Assembly (NCBI GenBank): GCA_004194705.1
Contig: SADC01001285.1
Coordinates: 310,001-374,000 of the forward strand
DNA: 64,000 nt
DNA from: Ditylenchus dipsaci
Taxonomy: Eukaryota; Nematoda; Chromadorea; Rhabditida; Anguinidae
Direction of reading: 5' to 3'
Shown here: positions 26,501-37,150 of the stretch, piece after piece
Numbering within the stretch: position 1 is the stretch's first letter
Layout: every line of letters begins with the position of its first letter
Program-made: the position numbers and the translations under genes
Notes under the pieces: model-generated
The model's input: only the letters and a program-made list of their open reading frames with translations
What the model was told of the DNA's origin: nothing
Database searches by the model: none

Positions 26501-29500
26501 AAATTCCGGGACGGGATGACCAAAAAATTTACTCAGGGACGGGAATCCGCACCTAGTAAAATTCCGGGACGGGGCAATTATTTTCCCGGTCGGGACGCAA
26601 ACAGGAAATTTTACAACAAGAATCAGTTTTCAAAAAAAAATACAAGATGTTTTGTCCCAGTTTTACGTCACGGACAAAATCTAGATATTGTCCGACCATA
26701 TGCTCGAGCATATTCTCATTTGACAACCGTGATATTTACTCAAAATTCGGCAAGAGTTTCGAATGATAATAAAAACTAGACTAAACTTCAATTCTGAAGA
26801 CGGGACAGATTTTCAAAAGTCGGGACGGGACAATAAATTCGGGAAGCGGAAAGTTGCTCCGGGACGGGACAGACTCAATTTTTTTCGGGACGGGATGCGG
26901 GATGGAAAATATCCAGAAAACCCTTCGGGACGGGGCGTCCCGTCTGGACCGTCCTCCATCCCTACTCAGAACATTATTCCAAGCTATTTTAAGCCACCTT
27001 AAGCCCATGTTCAGAGTGATTTGGAGTGAGATTTTGAGCGATTACGTCCATAAAAATGCGATTATATTTTTGCCGAAATTTACCGCTTTTTTAATAACCC
27101 TTAAAATCAGTTTCCATTGGCTTTTGGAAACTCCGGTGTGGGATTCTGAACGATTTAACTAATTTTCGGAACTTAAAGGTTGTTTTAGCGCAAAATATTC
27201 GCTTGAAATTGGTCTCATTTGAAAAAATATCTATAATGTGGTTTGATCTGATCCGGTATTTGTCTATCTCTGCTATATACTAATCCCTTTTTTCACCGCC
27301 ATTACCCATCTTAGGTGTTTTCGTGAAAAATTTTTCTCAATACTTTAAACTTTATCAATCAAAACCCCATAACGAACTATATATTTGAATTAATAACTAT
27401 TTCTAAATTTTTAGAAATTGGCCTTGAAAGCCAACAGTGGAGTAGCAGGAACATCATCAGTGCATCCCGTGGCCATTGGGGACCCAACAGAAGATACATC
27501 TGCCTCCACTTCTACTATTGGCATGGCTGCTGCTGTTGCCCTCAACAATCATGCTAACCCAAGTGGAGAAATGGTGGACTGGCACTCCATCACTGAAATT
27601 AAACAAGCCAGCTGTTCACCAGCAGGCAAACGTCCAGCCTCAACCATCGGCATAGCATCACCCCAGAAAAATGGTGGGGTCATCCTATCACCCACGGACA
27701 ACCTCCACACTTCTGCTACTACCACATCTAATACTCCCCCTGCAACCAAGATCAGGAAGCTGAGCATGAAATCTACACCTCCAGTCACCACTCCAGAAGA
27801 CTCCAAGTAAGTGATTTTTTAGAACATTAAGCTAATTATGAAAAAGATCGAGTAAGATGATGAGTATAAGTGCGTGTAGAGCATGGGCTGGAGTGCATTA
27901 TAAACAGTTCACACAAAATCATGTTTTTTGATGTTTTAAAGCTATATACGTGTCGGAAACATGTTTTAGTTGGGGAAGACCATTTCCAATAAAAAAATTT
28001 TTTGACTAAAAACCTACTTTCTGCCAGTTTTGGTGGGTGTTCAGATACCTTCTTTGGTGGTTTTCACCCTGTTTTGGTTACTGGAGCTGGGCTAAAAGGG
28101 ACGCTATGTGCATTTTATGATCAAGAGTAATACTTGAGTTGTATTTAAGGTAGGTGAGTGCGCTGATCCCAACTCCAAGCCCCCTGATCTATTTGGAGGT
28201 GCAGGGTGCTTGGAGTTGAGACGCGCGCACAGACTTATCTTAGACACAAATCACTCGAAAGTGACTCTGGATGCATAACAGAGTTTCTTTAAGCGGTAGA
28301 CCCCAGTTAACAAAATTGTGTTCAAATTCCATATTTCTGGTGAACCAAGGTACCTGTTTAGGTCGGTTTACCTGCTCCCACAATGCAAAAAGACGATTTT
28401 TGGTCAAAAACTTTTTTGAAAATGTTTTTGGAAATATGTGTTTTTACACGTCAAAACCACATCAAAAAAACATCTTTCGAGTAATTTGGGTGGACTGCTT
28501 ATAATGCACTTCAGCCAGAAAATGAGCTGGGACGAAAACTAATGGCCAAATGTTGATGTCATTGATTTAGATTTGAAAATCAATAGGAAGGCTAAGAACA
28601 ATTTTGAGTGATGGTGGATATCATAATTTTTGAAAACTAAATTGTTTTGAGTTTACATGAATTCGAACAATCGTAGTGTACAAGGAAATTGTCCGAAATA
28701 TAAAATGAAACACCATATTTTCAAATTTTCCGATACATTGAATACGAAAAAGTCGTCTCTGGGATCGACCACAAAAAATTTCAATTTTCGGATACTTTAG
28801 TACCCCAAGCTGATTTCAGCTTGTGAAATTTTTGAAATTTTCGCGGTGTATCTCAGGAATGGCTATAAGCTTGATTTTCGTATTCAGCGCATCAGGAAAA
28901 GATGGTTAGGCGCTGGTAGCGCCTAATTTTGGTAATTTTAAAGGACCATGCTCACGGTGGTCTGGTCTCGGTGGTCTGACAAATCAAAGCCCATAATTTT
29001 ATTTTAGGTTAAGCTTTGTTGGAAACTCAATAAAAAATTCGGACGTAAATCCAACGATTAGGAAAAAATTTTGAATTGGCGGGAGACCACCAGACCACCG
29101 TGAGCATGGTCTCATAGCATTGATTTTGTTAATTTAACTTATTTATTCCGCTCAAGCTTTGTTTATATCGCAACAAATACGACTTAGGTAGCACTATAAT
29201 AAAAATGGACAGCTCTCTGAATCACAATTATTGAAACCAGCAATTTATTTGCCTTAATAATAAGTTGACAAACAATAACATTTCAAATTTTTGACTTTTG
29301 GTATATTAAATGTTGTTATTGGCGAAAACACTAATTTGCCCTTGGCTTACAATTGATCTTAAGTCTTAAAAGTTTGTGATGACACAATCGCCAAGTAATT
29401 AGGGACTACAATTGGGCTGTAGTTACTCTCACTACCAGAAATCCCATAATATTACTGTGTTTCCAAAAACCACGTTTTACAATTGAGAACTGCTTGAATA

Positions 29501-32500
29501 GGCCCACTAAAACAATTGTGTTTTAATACCAGGAAGAAGTCAATTAAAACAATCATCTTTTTTCAGACCACTTATTGGAATTGCTGGTAGTAGTGATGTG
29601 AAGAAGCCAGAGAACTACAATCAACACATTAAGTCTGAGTCTGTCAACAAATTGGAGGACGAGAGCAATACAAATTCCAAAAGTAGGTTGTTGTATACAG
29701 TATCACATGCTTATCTTTTATTTTAAAACACCGACACCAAAAAGCCTAAATAAAAAAACTAGTCAATATCCGTTGCCCTCACAAACTTATTCTCCTGTAG
29801 GGTTGGAAACTTTTTTGACCAGATTTTGACGACCTTTGACGAATTTGATTGGCCATTTGTGTCATAAAATTTGCAAGGAATTATATTTTGCTTGTTATTT
29901 TTGTAAATGGCAAAACTTGTGCCCTAGGACTTCTTGAGTCTCAATTATCTGATATCCTTTTGACTGACTAAGGTTGTAGAGACGTTTGCCTTAATTAAAA
30001 AAAATATTAACAATTTTGACAAAAGCTCTGAAAAATCAAGATCCTCGCGATTTCCAGTAACCACGCGTCAAAATCAGGGTGAAAAAGGTGTCGGACCCAG
30101 AGAGGGAACGAACTTGAGAGAGTGTCAGCTTATACATAGTGCAAAATGGAAAAGTGCCCAGTCTTTGTGAAAATCTGCCCAGTTTTTTGTTGATGATTCC
30201 AAAACCGAAAATATGGAGGTTTTTTAAATTTAAAGTCACCGACATAATTTATGAGGCGCACAGCGAAAATCTATCTTGTTATATTTTAATTTACTTCGGA
30301 AATACATATTATTTTCATGCTCACCATAATCGTTTCTTTTTTCAGTTTGCACCAACTCCCAGCCATCCACTTCGCGACCTGCCACTGGAGCGCCCTTTGG
30401 CCAAGGCCAAGAGCACTTGGCCTCGCTACAACAAGCCTTTCTCAGCAACCCCGACTTCGCCAAGAACTACCACCAGTCAATTGCATCGCTGCGAGCAGTG
30501 GATGCCTCTCTCATGGGCATTGCTGCTGGAGCTGCTCCAGGAGGATTCCCTTCTACACTTCTCCCCAATTCCTGCAGCAACTGGAGCTACAGCAGCAACA
30601 ACAAAGGGCTAATGCAGCTGCTGCAGCTAGAGCCTCTGTGCCACCTCCCAAAGTGAGGTGACCAACCATGTGCCTTTCCTGCAACAATCTGCAGCCCTAC
30701 CTCTGGCCTCTCAGTTAGCGGGCGTCGCAGCACTCGCTAACAAAAACTCGTTTTTGAATGTATCTACTGGACAAACATCTTCTGCACCAAATACTACCAA
30801 GCTTCTACTGCGGCTAGCCATAGGGTGAGATTTTTTCAAAATTTTCATTGACTCGAATCAATAATTCGGCACTTTTGGAGACTGACCTAGGTTGCTCGAT
30901 TATGAAAGGCGTCTAATTATCAAGGGTCGACTGTAAAATAAAAATGTCAGGTGGGTTGTTCAGACGCTTCAAACGGTGCCCAAATTTTGGTGGTTTTCGG
31001 GAAATTTTTAATTTACACCTTATTTGAATTCTAGTCTAGCTTTGGGACACACGTTGAGAGCGCCCAAAAATACGCTGACCCAGTCTGCGCCCATAGTAAA
31101 AAAACAGTAGAAAAGAACAAGAAAATACAGATTGTCAAAAATGCGCCAATTTGAAAAAAAAAATTCTCAAGGATCCGATTTTAATGATCGCTTTTGTAAA
31201 TGGCAAAAGTTTTACCAAAAAAAGTTTTGCTTGATATAACGAGTCCTTATTTTTGAAAATAGGCTCGTTATATCGAGCGGCACGGGTCTTTTTGGCTAAA
31301 CTATTGCCCTTTAAAAAAGCAATCAACAAAATCAGAATCCTGTTTATTTTTCTGATTGGACTGCCAAATCAGTTGGTTAAAGTTTCAAAAATAAAAGTGA
31401 AAAAGTGTCGGACCGTAGGCGGGAACGAACTTTTGGCGGTTCTTTATATAAAAGTTTCACTTGGTTTCACTACCAGCAAAAATACGAGTAAAAACATCGT
31501 AAGTAGTTTAAGCAAATGCTACGGTGTATACAAAGAGATTAAAACACTTTTTCAAATGTTCTCGCTCAGCTTCTAAAATAGAATGATGACTCCAAACCAA
31601 GATAGCATTTCATTAATTGCATACACACTGAGATGTACAGTTGTAGCAAGTGGCTCTAAATTTACTTCTAGATAGCCAGTTAATCATCTGTAAAATCTGT
31701 AGCAGTCACTTACTAAATACAATAACTAAAAATAATTTTAAATTTATCGTAACCATTCTTACAAAGCTTTTTTCAAAAAATTACCATATTTGCTATAATT
31801 TAGCCTATAAGCAATAAAAAACTTTAAAAATATACAAGAAAATTGATTTTGACTGTTAAAATAGCGCAAAACGAAGCAAACAATGCCAAGCAAATATTGC
31901 TAGGACAGAAAATTTTCTTAACTTTGACATAAAGTAAAAAAATTTGGGTTTTAAACATTCCTTTACAAAGATCCAAAAAGCAATAGCTACCAAAAACCTC
32001 TACAATAAGCCCATCTCAGGCCTGGCCGGCCCGAACATACTTTTTAAATACATAAGTCGGCCCGAAGAATTTATTCGTTTAGCTGAGATTTCAGGCTACA
32101 AAACAGATATTAAAGAATCTCAGCTACAAGAATAAATTCTTCGGGTCGATTTATGTATTTAATAAGTGGGTTCAGGCCGGACCGGGCCGTTCGAGTCCGT
32201 GCCCAGCGAGCCGGCCCGTGCACACCCCTGGGCCACCCTCGATTCAAAATCATGTTCTTGGCATTGTCATTTTGACCCACTTTTTGAAATTGCTTTCAAG
32301 CAAGTAACCACCTATTTTGTAGCTGATTTTATTAGCTGCAAAAAGAGTAGTAAATTTCTGAGAGAAGTTTAAAAAATACGTCAAAAACATGATGGGATGG
32401 TTTTGGTTTTATACCTTCGTACCTTCTTAGTGAATCAAGCAATTTTACCATATTGCTTAGATATATAATTAATCATTGTGTGAAATATACTTTCCGGCAA

Positions 32501-35500
32501 TCTTTTAACCCCGTTGTTTGCAGCAACACAAACCGAAGAGCCGTTGGTGTTGTATGCACGTGACCATAGCCAATGAAATAGCTCGGCACATTGAAGCCTC
32601 TAAAAACCCCTCTTCCAAAGCTGGAGACACCAAGCAGCAGCAGCAACTGAATCTCCAACAGCAACAACAACGCTTTTCTGCTGGTGCTGCCACCCTCAAC
32701 AACCACAACACTGCAGCTGCTTCTGGAGCAGCATTGAGCAAGTCACAGCTTAAACAGCAGCAAAGACTGCAGCAGCAACAGGCCAACAATACTCCAAGCT
32801 CCACAGCAGCAGCCAAGACCATGCAACAGCAGTTCAACAACCACAACACCGCCCAACTGCAGCAGGCGGGCCGTCAAAGAGCCAGTGCTGGTCCCTCGAT
32901 GCCAAAACAGACCAGTCTGGTGGATGCCAACCAATTCTCTTTCATGCAGCAGCAGCACCACTTATGTTTGCAGGGTAGGACTTGATTTTTTGGTGTATTT
33001 ATTTTTATGTAGTGAATTTTATAGGAACACATCCAAACCATCATCCACTGCTACTACTAGCAATACTCAACAGCCACCACTAAACAACCACAAACTACCT
33101 CCCATGTTAGCAAATGGAGTGCCTTCCTCGTTGGCTCAGTTGAGTGCTCTAGGTTTCCCGCTAGCGCCACCTCAGTTTGGGGTTCTGGATCTTTAACCAG
33201 GTTAGTGGACAGGCTCTAGGATTAGAATTACCTCATTCTAGGGATGGGAAAGAAATTTATATTTTCTTTAATAGAACAGCCACTCCTTGATTAAAAATCG
33301 TGTTTCTGGCATTGTGTCTTTGACCCACTTTTTGAAGACTGCTCTCAGGAAAATTACTATTCATTTTGTAGCTAGATGAGGTACCAAATGGGCGGTAAAT
33401 TAAATGTTATCAAAAATAGATCAAAAACAAAATTCCAAAAACATGATTTTGAATCAGAGGGAGGGGCTTCTATTAGGAAGATTGTGGTACATCAATTCTT
33501 TAACTAATATTTTTACCTTGCCAATTTTCAGTGTACGAGTGCTCAAGCAGCCAGCATAAACGCAGCCTTGGGCCAGAATCCAGCCGCCAACGCCCAACAA
33601 ATGGCGTTGCAGTTGGCGATGTTGTCGCAACTCGGTCTTAATTTACCTCCAGGCAGCATGTTACCTGCCCCTTTTAATCTGCTCTCTCAACAGCAACAGC
33701 AGCACCAGCTGCCCTCCTCCTCATCCTATGCCAATCCACTCACCTCCTTACTCAACACTCACAACACAACCAATCGTCTGCTCAACAACCACACTCAACA
33801 AAACCTCCATAACAACAATAACAACCAATCTGAGGCCACTCAGAATGCTTTGCTACAAGCTGCCCTTCTTCAGGGCATCCAATCTGTGAGTAAATTTGTA
33901 TTTATTTTTTAAGGTGTAATAACAATAAAAATTTGCAGTTGGAAAACAAAGCAGCCATGCAGCAGCAACAACAGCCCCAACCTGCTGCTGCTACAAATGC
34001 CATAGACTTGATGCGTCAACAGCAGCAATTGATGGAGCAATCAGCAGTTATGCAACAACACCAGCAACTGCTCGAGAGATTTCATGCTAACAATGTTGGT
34101 GTTTTATACAGTTTTGGAAAATATAGCAAAAGGATGTCAGAATTAAGTTTTAAAAAAGTAAAAAGAAAATATTTTGAATAAATTTTCGCCATTTTTCGAA
34201 ACCAGAGTTAATCATTTTAAAACAAATAAATCAGATGAAAGTTTGTTTAAAAAGAAGAACCTAGTAGAAAGTAGGGCAGAATAGCTTCCGCCCACATTTG
34301 AAATTTTTTCGCAGGACAAAATTCACAAAAATAGGGCGATTGCCCTTTATATAAAACTACAAGCCTTATACTAGAAGCGGGTGCGTTTTTTTGCCTTGGT
34401 CCCTCTGTTGTTTTTGTGCGATTTTTGCCTTGGTCCCCCCTGCTGTTTGTAACATTACTTTCAATTATATAATCTATTTATTTATTTGTTGTTAAACGTG
34501 AAAATTTAAAATAAAAATTTGGTAAAAACAACAGGGGAGACCAAGGCCAAAATGAAGAAAAAAATAACAGGGGGACCAAGGCAAAAAACGTACCCGTTTC
34601 TAGTATAGGGCCAAACTACAGTCTACTATGGATTTAAGCCGGCTGTGTTTTGACAGTCTGGTCCCAAATACCGCAAGGATTACGATTTTTCCAATTGTTT
34701 TTAAATCAAGAGTGGACTGTAGAGTGAACTTGCCATTTTGAGGGCTACAATTTCAAAATTTTAAAATATGCTATTTTATACAAAGAATCTCTTCTACAAC
34801 TTTTTGAAATCTGATTAGGTCAGTTCATAGCTTGGCTGAAAGCTGACATACAGACCTGATATGAAAAATTTTAAAAATTTAAATGTCAAAATTTAAAATT
34901 TTATGCGGAACAATTAGTTTGACGGAATAAAATAATTTGACTTGTGAAAATTGGCCTTTAAGCTGTCTTATGTTTTTGATTTAGTTACAGTCAACCTCCG
35001 CTATAGTGACACCCTCGGGACCGGCCTTGGGGTGTCACTATAACGGAGTGTCACTGTAGCGAGGGTTTTCAAAAAAATTCTTGGAAGGTGTCACTATGTC
35101 GAGGTTTAGCATATGGTAATACAGTCTCCTATCGATTTTATGTATGAACCAAAAATTCATTCCGTCAAGGATCTAACACCTTTCAACCCAATTTTTAAAG
35201 TCTTTAACAGCTCTCATGCGTCAGTATAATCTGAACCATATAGATTTTGCTGGTCGAAGTTGGTCAACCACTATAAATTCGCCATTCAAACTTGCATTTC
35301 TGAAATTAACGTACAGTCGAAGCTCTCTATAACGACTCTAAAGGGACCGGCTAAACCGGTTCGTTATAGAGAGCGTCGTTATAAAAGAGCGTCGTTTTGA
35401 CTTGAATGACTTAGCTCAGGGCCAAATAGTTCTTTTTTCCGGATCGTTATAAAGAGCGTCGTTATAGAGAGCGTCGACTGTACACATTTTTCAGCATCTA

Positions 35501-36552
35501 AATTAAGGATTGCGGGCCTGAATAGCAAAACGATAGTGCTTTACGAGAGAAAACTGAAATTAAAAAAAATTCGATTGGAACAGTCATGTGAATAATGCGA
35601 AAAACGGCAGTACAATTGCAAAAATTAATCACAACTGTATGGCAGTTTTGAACTGTACTGCAGTTGTTCGGCATTATATACATCATTGGGTTGCATACCG
35701 GCAATGAAAACAAATAAAAACACCCGTAATTAATATGGAAACAATTGACCTAGAGCTTAAATTCGTTTTTTAAAGAAATTTCACTTAAAGTTGCAACTTT
35801 AATGAACAAAACTTGACATGTGTCACTATATTGAGGGTATTTTTATTTGTTGGAACGGCTAGGTGTCACTATAGCGAAAGTGTCACTATAGCGGGGTCTA
35901 GTCTAAGGTATTTTAACCAAATCAACCAAATCTTCTGCAAGTGTCACTATAGCGAGGTGTCACTATAGCGGGGTTGACTGTATTCCTAATAAGCCTTGAC
36001 TACCCTTTTTCAAAACCTCAAACACCTAGTGGCTATATTTGAATTCTAAAAGAAATTCTGATTTTCTCTAGTATTATTGTTGACACTAACTCAAACAAAT
36101 CAAAAACTTCTTCACCAAAATACCAATTTAGCAGAACCAGCATGTCTCTTCCCTGTTGCTGCAACACCAACAACAGCAGCAAGCTCTTCAAAACGGTCTT
36201 CTGTTGCCAACCCCATTGATCAAGAGATGATCATGCGCCAACGTCTGTTTGCCCAACTCCGGCCAGATGCAGCCAGTTGCTCTTCCTCTTCGTCCACCCC
36301 CACTGCCCCCAATGCAATGGTGAGCAACAACAATAAAAGTGGGCTGCAAGGAGCAATATGCCACCAACATCCACGGCCACCCAAGGCAACATGGAAGCCA
36401 TCATGGCTGAATTTGCTCGTCAACAACAACAAATGGCGTCCAATACTGGCTCTAGCATGTTCAACTCTCTAGCTGCTGGAGCAGCAGCCGCTCATCAGCA
36501 ACAACAGACCATCAACAGCTTTAGTGGTGGAGCCAACAGCAGAGCCACATAA
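14572..36552 (+). CDS. Lys/Glu-rich then Gln/Ala-rich, probably nuclear protein; identity uncertain
   Basis: Exons traced by frame and splice phase: 14572-14759, 15762-15965, 18213-18342, 18397-18513, 19079-19375, 27415-27806, 29567-29682, 30346-30824, 32524-32974, 33025-33200, about 33540-33885, 33939-34094, 36132-36552 (TAA). The ATG follows an in-frame TGA and a possible acceptor (CTACTAG). Allowing seven one-base deletions (near 30566, 30649, 30800, 32974, 33181, 36213, 36342) the exons sum to 3480 nt, 1159 aa. In order the protein has an acidic Ser-rich start, the segment VIDEFSLLLFASLEDYN, a long basic coiled region (KKKAKHERRERKRQRQEQK), a Ser/Thr-rich part, then SRWCCMHVTIANEIARHIEA and long Gln runs. 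The W-C-x-M-H-V motif reminds me of AUTS2/fibrosin or ZNF608/609-type regulators, from memory and unverified. Introns reach 8 kb and are full of MITEs. Transcription-related function is inference from composition only. Confidence 0.75.
15135..15312. mobile_element. diverged palindromic MITE, TACAGTC family, with GTGCACTATGGCGGG words
   Basis: Left end TACAATCGAGTCAGTCCATA and right end TATGGAGGGAGTTGACTGTA. Between them TGTGCACTATGGCGGG is repeated four times in slightly changed form, with an inverted partner near 15153-15170. It lies in the first intron of the Gln-rich gene. Confidence 0.55.
16060..16270. repeat. GGCGCCGG-type word array
   Basis: Repeated GCGCCGG, GGCGCTGG and CCGGCGCC words, far more GC-rich than the surroundings, are arranged so that forward and complementary forms alternate. 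It sits in the intron after the 15762-15965 exon. ORFs on both strands here are artefacts. The outer ends are unclear. Confidence 0.5.
16987..17214. mobile_element. palindromic MITE, TACCGTATTT family
   Basis: TACCGTATTTTCTCCAATAA at the left pairs with TTATTAAATGAAATACGGTA at the right; next inside the arms comes GACGCC / GGCCGCC. Same terminal signature as copies at 22046, 42428, 46261, 51267 and 51983. It contains a TTTTCGCGTTTTCTTA block also present in the 46261 copy and a related form in the 42428 copy. Confidence 0.75.
17450..17755. repeat. palindrome interrupted at its centre by a TACAGTC MITE
   Basis: AATGGTCCGTTTTCCGTCCG at 17453 pairs with the complement ending near 17756, through CATGCGCACTTAAAAGCACAG and ATTGCTTTTTCTATAC. 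The centre is occupied by a separate palindrome, 17566-17672 (CTACAGTCGAGTCTCGATTT ... GACTCGACTGTA), with GGGGGTACGTTAAAT arms. This gives a MITE inside the loop of another foldback. Confidence 0.75.
19558..19787. mobile_element. palindromic MITE, GGACCAAGGC family, with nested GTCCTAACATACGC hairpin
   Basis: CTATCCAACAAA (19561) pairs with TTTGTTGGATAG (ending 19784); next come TTGGCCTTGGTCCCC and GGGGACCAAGGCGAA. TTATTTG flanks both sides, a possible 7-bp target duplication. The middle (19607-19725) is a second hairpin with AGGCAAGGGTAGGCCGGCG and its complement. Relatives are at 34362-34612 and 62724-62862. Confidence 0.7.
22046..22317. mobile_element. palindromic MITE, TACCGTATTT family
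   Basis: TACCGTATTCTTTCTAATAG at the left and GAGAATACGGTA at the right. The arms contain AACCACATGTGGTTC and a repeated GAGTGTGGTTC. The internal part is translated in part by a 143-aa minus ORF, probably fortuitous. Confidence 0.65.
22582..22770. mobile_element. palindromic MITE, TACAGTC family
   Basis: TACAGTCAAACCTCTATATA ... TATAGAGGTTTGACTGTA, with a repeated TATATTGCATCC word inside both arms and a GGGCCGGTC loop. A clean example of the family. Confidence 0.8.
23751..23924. mobile_element. palindromic MITE, TACAGTC family
   Basis: TACAGTCTACTCTCGTTAAA ... ATCGAGAGTAGACTGTA, with AAACTGGCAC words repeated three times on the left arm and GTGCCAGTTTATC on the right. The loop contains GGCTGGTCCCC. 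Confidence 0.8.
26454..26964. mobile_element. 511-bp word-array element (GGGACGGGAC) with perfect 8-bp TSD
   Basis: Ends TAGGGATGGAGAATGG and CCGTCCTCCATCCCTA are inverted. CTCAGAAC occurs exactly outside both (26446-26453 and 26965-26972). The interior is rich in GGGACGGGA and CCGGGACGG words in one strand sense, with the complement only at the right edge. Lies in the 8-kb intron of the Gln-rich gene. The same word occurs in a second unit at 57722-57900. Confidence 0.85.
28935..29115. mobile_element. short palindrome with AAAGGACCATGCTCACGG ends
   Basis: TTAAAGGACCATGCTCACGG at the left pairs with CCGTGAGCATGGTC at the right; GTGGTCTGGT / ACCAGACCAC lie next inside. It resembles the AAAGGGCCAT family in size and in the GGGAGACCA-type inner block. 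Intronic. Confidence 0.65.
31995..32230. mobile_element. foldback with GGCCGGCCCG ends
   Basis: AAATACATAAGTCGGCCCGA (about 32045) is mirrored by TCGGGTCGATTTATGTATTT (about 32141), around arms with GAATTTATTCGTTTAGCTGAG and CTCAGCTACAAGAATAAATTC. GGCCGGCCCG-type words lie on both outsides. Intronic in the Gln-rich gene, between the exons ending 30824 and starting 32524. Confidence 0.6.
34362..34612. mobile_element. 251-bp palindromic MITE, GGACCAAGGC family, with 8-bp TSD
   Basis: AGCCTTATACTAGAAGCGGG at the left pairs with CCCGTTTCTAGTATAGGGCC at the right. TTGCCTTGGTCCC occurs twice in the left arm and GGGACCAAGGC twice in the right. AAACTACA flanks both sides (34354-34361 and 34613-34620). 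It lies in the last intron of the Gln-rich gene. Confidence 0.85.
34985..35982. mobile_element. 1-kb TACAGTC-family element with tandem GTGTCACTATAGCG words
   Basis: Starts TACAGTCAACCTCCGCTATA and ends CTATAGCGGGGTTGACTGTA. The word GTGTCACTATAG(C)GAG is repeated about three times at the left and four or more at the right. A second family member, 35312-35482 (TACAGTCGAAGCTCTCTATA ... GAGCGTCGACTGTA, GTCGTTATAGAGAGC words), is nested inside. Confidence 0.75.
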
Positions 36553-36899
36553 TTTAATGATGTATTTATGTTTTCGATTGGCCGAAAAATTGCATGCGAA
36601 AATTGATATTTTCAAAAAAATGTGAACTAATAAAAAACGGTATAAAGCACCAGAAACGCTTAGTTCACATTGGAAAAGAAAATACAGCCCGAATTTATTA
36701 GAGTCACGAGTTCAAGCGTACCCATAGAAAAACGAAAAGACATCGCAAAATTTCGGATCAGACTGTCAGAACACAACTGAGTAAAAATTTTGAAAGTTGA
36801 AAAAAAAGTGTCGGACCCTAGGCGAGAACGAACTTTTAGAGACCAAATTTTCAAAATTTACCAATTTTCACTAATTTGGTAACAGAAAAAAAGAATAAA

Positions 36900-37150
36900 T
36901 ATTTTTTTGCCCGCGTCTGGTTTTTTTCTGCCCGCTTTTAGCTTATTTATGCCAGTTTTTGAGTTTATATTAGAAATGATTTAAGTCCCTGTTTTTGGCT
37001 TTTTTCTGCCCGCTTTTGTTGAAAAGTGCCCGTTTTTGTTTACATTTGATCAAAAATGTTCGAATATTAGTTCTCATGGCATAGAGCCTATTCTAGCCTG
37101 AAACAGGCACTTTTTAACAGCAGCGGGCAGAAAAAGTCTCGTCCGATAAA
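36900..37150. repeat. TTTTTCTGCCCGC word array
   Basis: TGCCCGC(T/G)TTT words occur five times between 36909 and 37045 and in complement (GCGGGCAGAAAAA) near 37122. This is just downstream of the Gln-rich gene stop, in or after its 3' UTR. Ends are not resolved. Confidence 0.5.

Larger units (their letters stand above)
19376..27414 (+). other. 8-kb intron of the Gln-rich gene, repeat-filled
   Basis: No coding exon was found between the exons ending at 19375 and starting at 27415. Identified contents are MITEs at 19558-19787, 22046-22317, 22582-22770, 23751-23924 and 26454-26964, and a lone TACAGTC-family internal block at about 24880-25070. Segments at about 20000-21700, 23080-23400, 24480-24690 and 25620-26000 show no repeat structure that I can see. 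Confidence 0.5.

Noticed and set aside
32505..32961. Cys/Leu-rich minus-strand ORFs
   Set aside because: Antisense shadows of Gln/Ala codon repeats in the + strand exon 32524-32974.
30346..36552. Programmed ribosomal frameshifting in the Gln-rich gene
   Set aside because: Sites share no slippery heptamer or downstream structure, occur many times in one protein, and also affect an unrelated gene. Sequencing error at homopolymers explains all of them.
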